From Desulfobacteraceae bacterium (lineage in GTDB: Bacteria; Desulfobacterota; DSM-4660; Desulfatiglandales; Desulfatiglandaceae), in assembly GCA_011042035.1 (NCBI GenBank), contig DQZA01000139.1, positions 1 through 5,734 on the forward strand: 5,734 bases of DNA, written 5' to 3'. Position numbers and translations under genes: made by a program. This document shows, piece after piece, positions 4,867 through 5,734 of the stretch (positions within the stretch are counted from its first letter, which is position 1; every line of letters starts with the position of its first letter). Below the pieces are notes generated by a model, which was not told the DNA's origin, made no database searches, and was given only the letters and a program-made list of their open reading frames with translations.

Positions 4867-5734
4867 TAAAAACTATCTCCCCATCCTTCGCATCAATCAC
4901 CACGTGATCCCCCTCTTTAATCGAACCTTCCAGGATCTTTGTGGCCATTGGGTCCTGGATGAGGTGCTGTATGGTCCTCTTGAGCGGCCTGGCTCCATAG
5001 ACCGGGTCAAATCCAGCCCTGGCAAGGAAGTCCTTTGCCGCCGGGGTAAGCTCTATGGTTATCTTCTGCGGCTCAAGTCGTTTTGCCAATAGCCCAATTT
5101 GAATATCCACTATCTTCTTGATCTCTTCGGGCCCCAGCGAGTTGAAAATGATGATTTCATCAATCCGGTTCAAAAATTCCGGTTTAAAGGTGGCACGAAG
5201 GGCATCCATCACCCGACGCTCCATTTCCTGGGCATCCTTACTGGCCAGTTCCTGGATCCACTGACTTCCGATGTTAGAAGTCATGATGAGTACCGTATTC
5301 TTGAAGTCCACTGTACGGCCTTTACCATCCGTAAGGCGGCCGTCGTCAAGAATTTGCAGCAGTGCGTTAAAGACGTCCGGATGGGCCTTTTCGATTTCAT
5401 CGAACAGGATGACAGAATAAGGATGGCGTCTTACGGCCTCTGTAAGATATCCACCCTCCTCGTAACCCACGTAACCAGGCGGAGCCCCAATCAATCTTGC
5501 CACTGAGTGCTTTTCCATGTATTCAGACATGTCCACACGGATGAGATATTTCTCATCATCGAACAGAAACTCAGCCAGCGCCCTCGCTAGCTCGGTCTTG
5601 CCAACGCCGGTGGGCCCCAAGAAAATGAATGATCCGATGGGGCGGTTGGGATCTTGCAGCCCCGATCGGGCGCGGCGCACCGCGTTGGAGACCGCAATGA
5701 GGGCCTTTTCCTGGCCCACCACTCGTTGTGCCAG
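4862..5734 (-). CDS. clpB: ATP-dependent disaggregase ClpB, C-terminal part (gene enters from the right edge)
   Basis: The frame is open to the window edge, so the 290 residues seen are the last third of a protein usually about 860 long. GTG at 5722 is internal, not the start. ClpB is a cytoplasmic hexameric AAA+ machine that, with DnaK/DnaJ/GrpE, pulls proteins out of aggregates after heat or other stress. In fragment numbering, the second AAA+ module shows Walker A 'GPTGVGKT' at 40-47, the 'GYVG' pore loop with Tyr88, Walker B 'ILFDEIEK' with Asp112-Glu113, sensor-1 Asn154 in 'TSNIGS', arginine finger Arg190 in 'FLNRIDE' and sensor-2 Arg249 in 'GARPLKR'. All key residues are intact. The fragment carries no tail beyond the usual ClpB end. 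ClpA/ClpC are less likely from the Walker-A and C-terminal sequence. Any heat-shock promoter lies outside the window. Confidence 0.96.
   Translation of the reverse strand: MAQRVVGQEKALIAVSNAVRRARSGLQDPNRPIGSFIFLGPTGVGKTELARALAEFLFDDEKYLIRVDMSEYMEKHSVARLIGAPPGYVGYEEGGYLTEAVRRHPYSVILFDEIEKAHPDVFNALLQILDDGRLTDGKGRTVDFKNTVLIMTSNIGSQWIQELASKDAQEMERRVMDALRATFKPEFLNRIDEIIIFNSLGPEEIKKIVDIQIGLLAKRLEPQKITIELTPAAKDFLARAGFDPVYGARPLKRTIQHLIQDPMATKILEGSIKEGDHVVIDAKDGEIVFK

Noticed and set aside
5099..5506. 135-codon plus-strand open frame
   Set aside because: It is antisense to conserved ClpB AAA+ motifs and shows no recognisable domain.

Overview
The window looks like chromosomal DNA from an anaerobic, fatty- or aromatic-acid-oxidising bacterium, most likely a Desulfobacterota (deltaproteobacterial) lineage. 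This is inferred from three things: CoA-dependent degradation genes beside an IHF-alpha-like protein and ClpB, mid-range base composition, and an intergenic 'ACAGAG...CTCTGTG' inverted repeat of a kind I associate with such genomes. No rRNA, tRNA, CRISPR array or transposase was found.

Region 1 (1-3191) holds a divergent pair of CoA-metabolism units. On the minus strand, a thiolase-fold protein (266-1702) is followed 14 nt later by a DUF35-type zinc-ribbon protein (1-251, cut by the window edge). The gene for the small protein starts just after the thiolase stop, and its Shine-Dalgarno sequence overlaps that stop, so the two probably form one transcript and one two-subunit enzyme. The thiolase-fold protein has glycine where the family's nucleophilic cysteine should be. 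It may therefore be a non-thiolytic C-C lyase (retro-aldolase-like) or another unusual Claisen-type enzyme. Facing away on the plus strand is an acyl-CoA dehydrogenase (2040-3191) with an intact catalytic glutamate. Its upstream region carries a near-consensus sigma-70 promoter. Two hairpin repeats lie between the divergent promoters. A working model is that the dehydrogenase makes an enoyl-CoA and the thiolase-fold/DUF35 pair later cleaves the chain. The hydratase or other enzymes in between are not in the window.

Region 2 (3192-4729) has an RNase Z-like metallo-beta-lactamase protein on the minus strand (3247-4269). It converges on the dehydrogenase gene and diverges from an IHF-alpha-like DNA-binding protein (4367-4729, plus strand). 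The latter carries an insertion of about 20 residues between its first two helices. A near-perfect 20-bp palindrome lies in the divergent spacer.

Region 3 (4730-5734) starts with a strong hairpin that could end transcription from both sides. It is followed by a 27-bp imperfect tandem repeat running into the stop codon of clpB, whose 3' part (second AAA+ module) fills the rest of the window on the minus strand.
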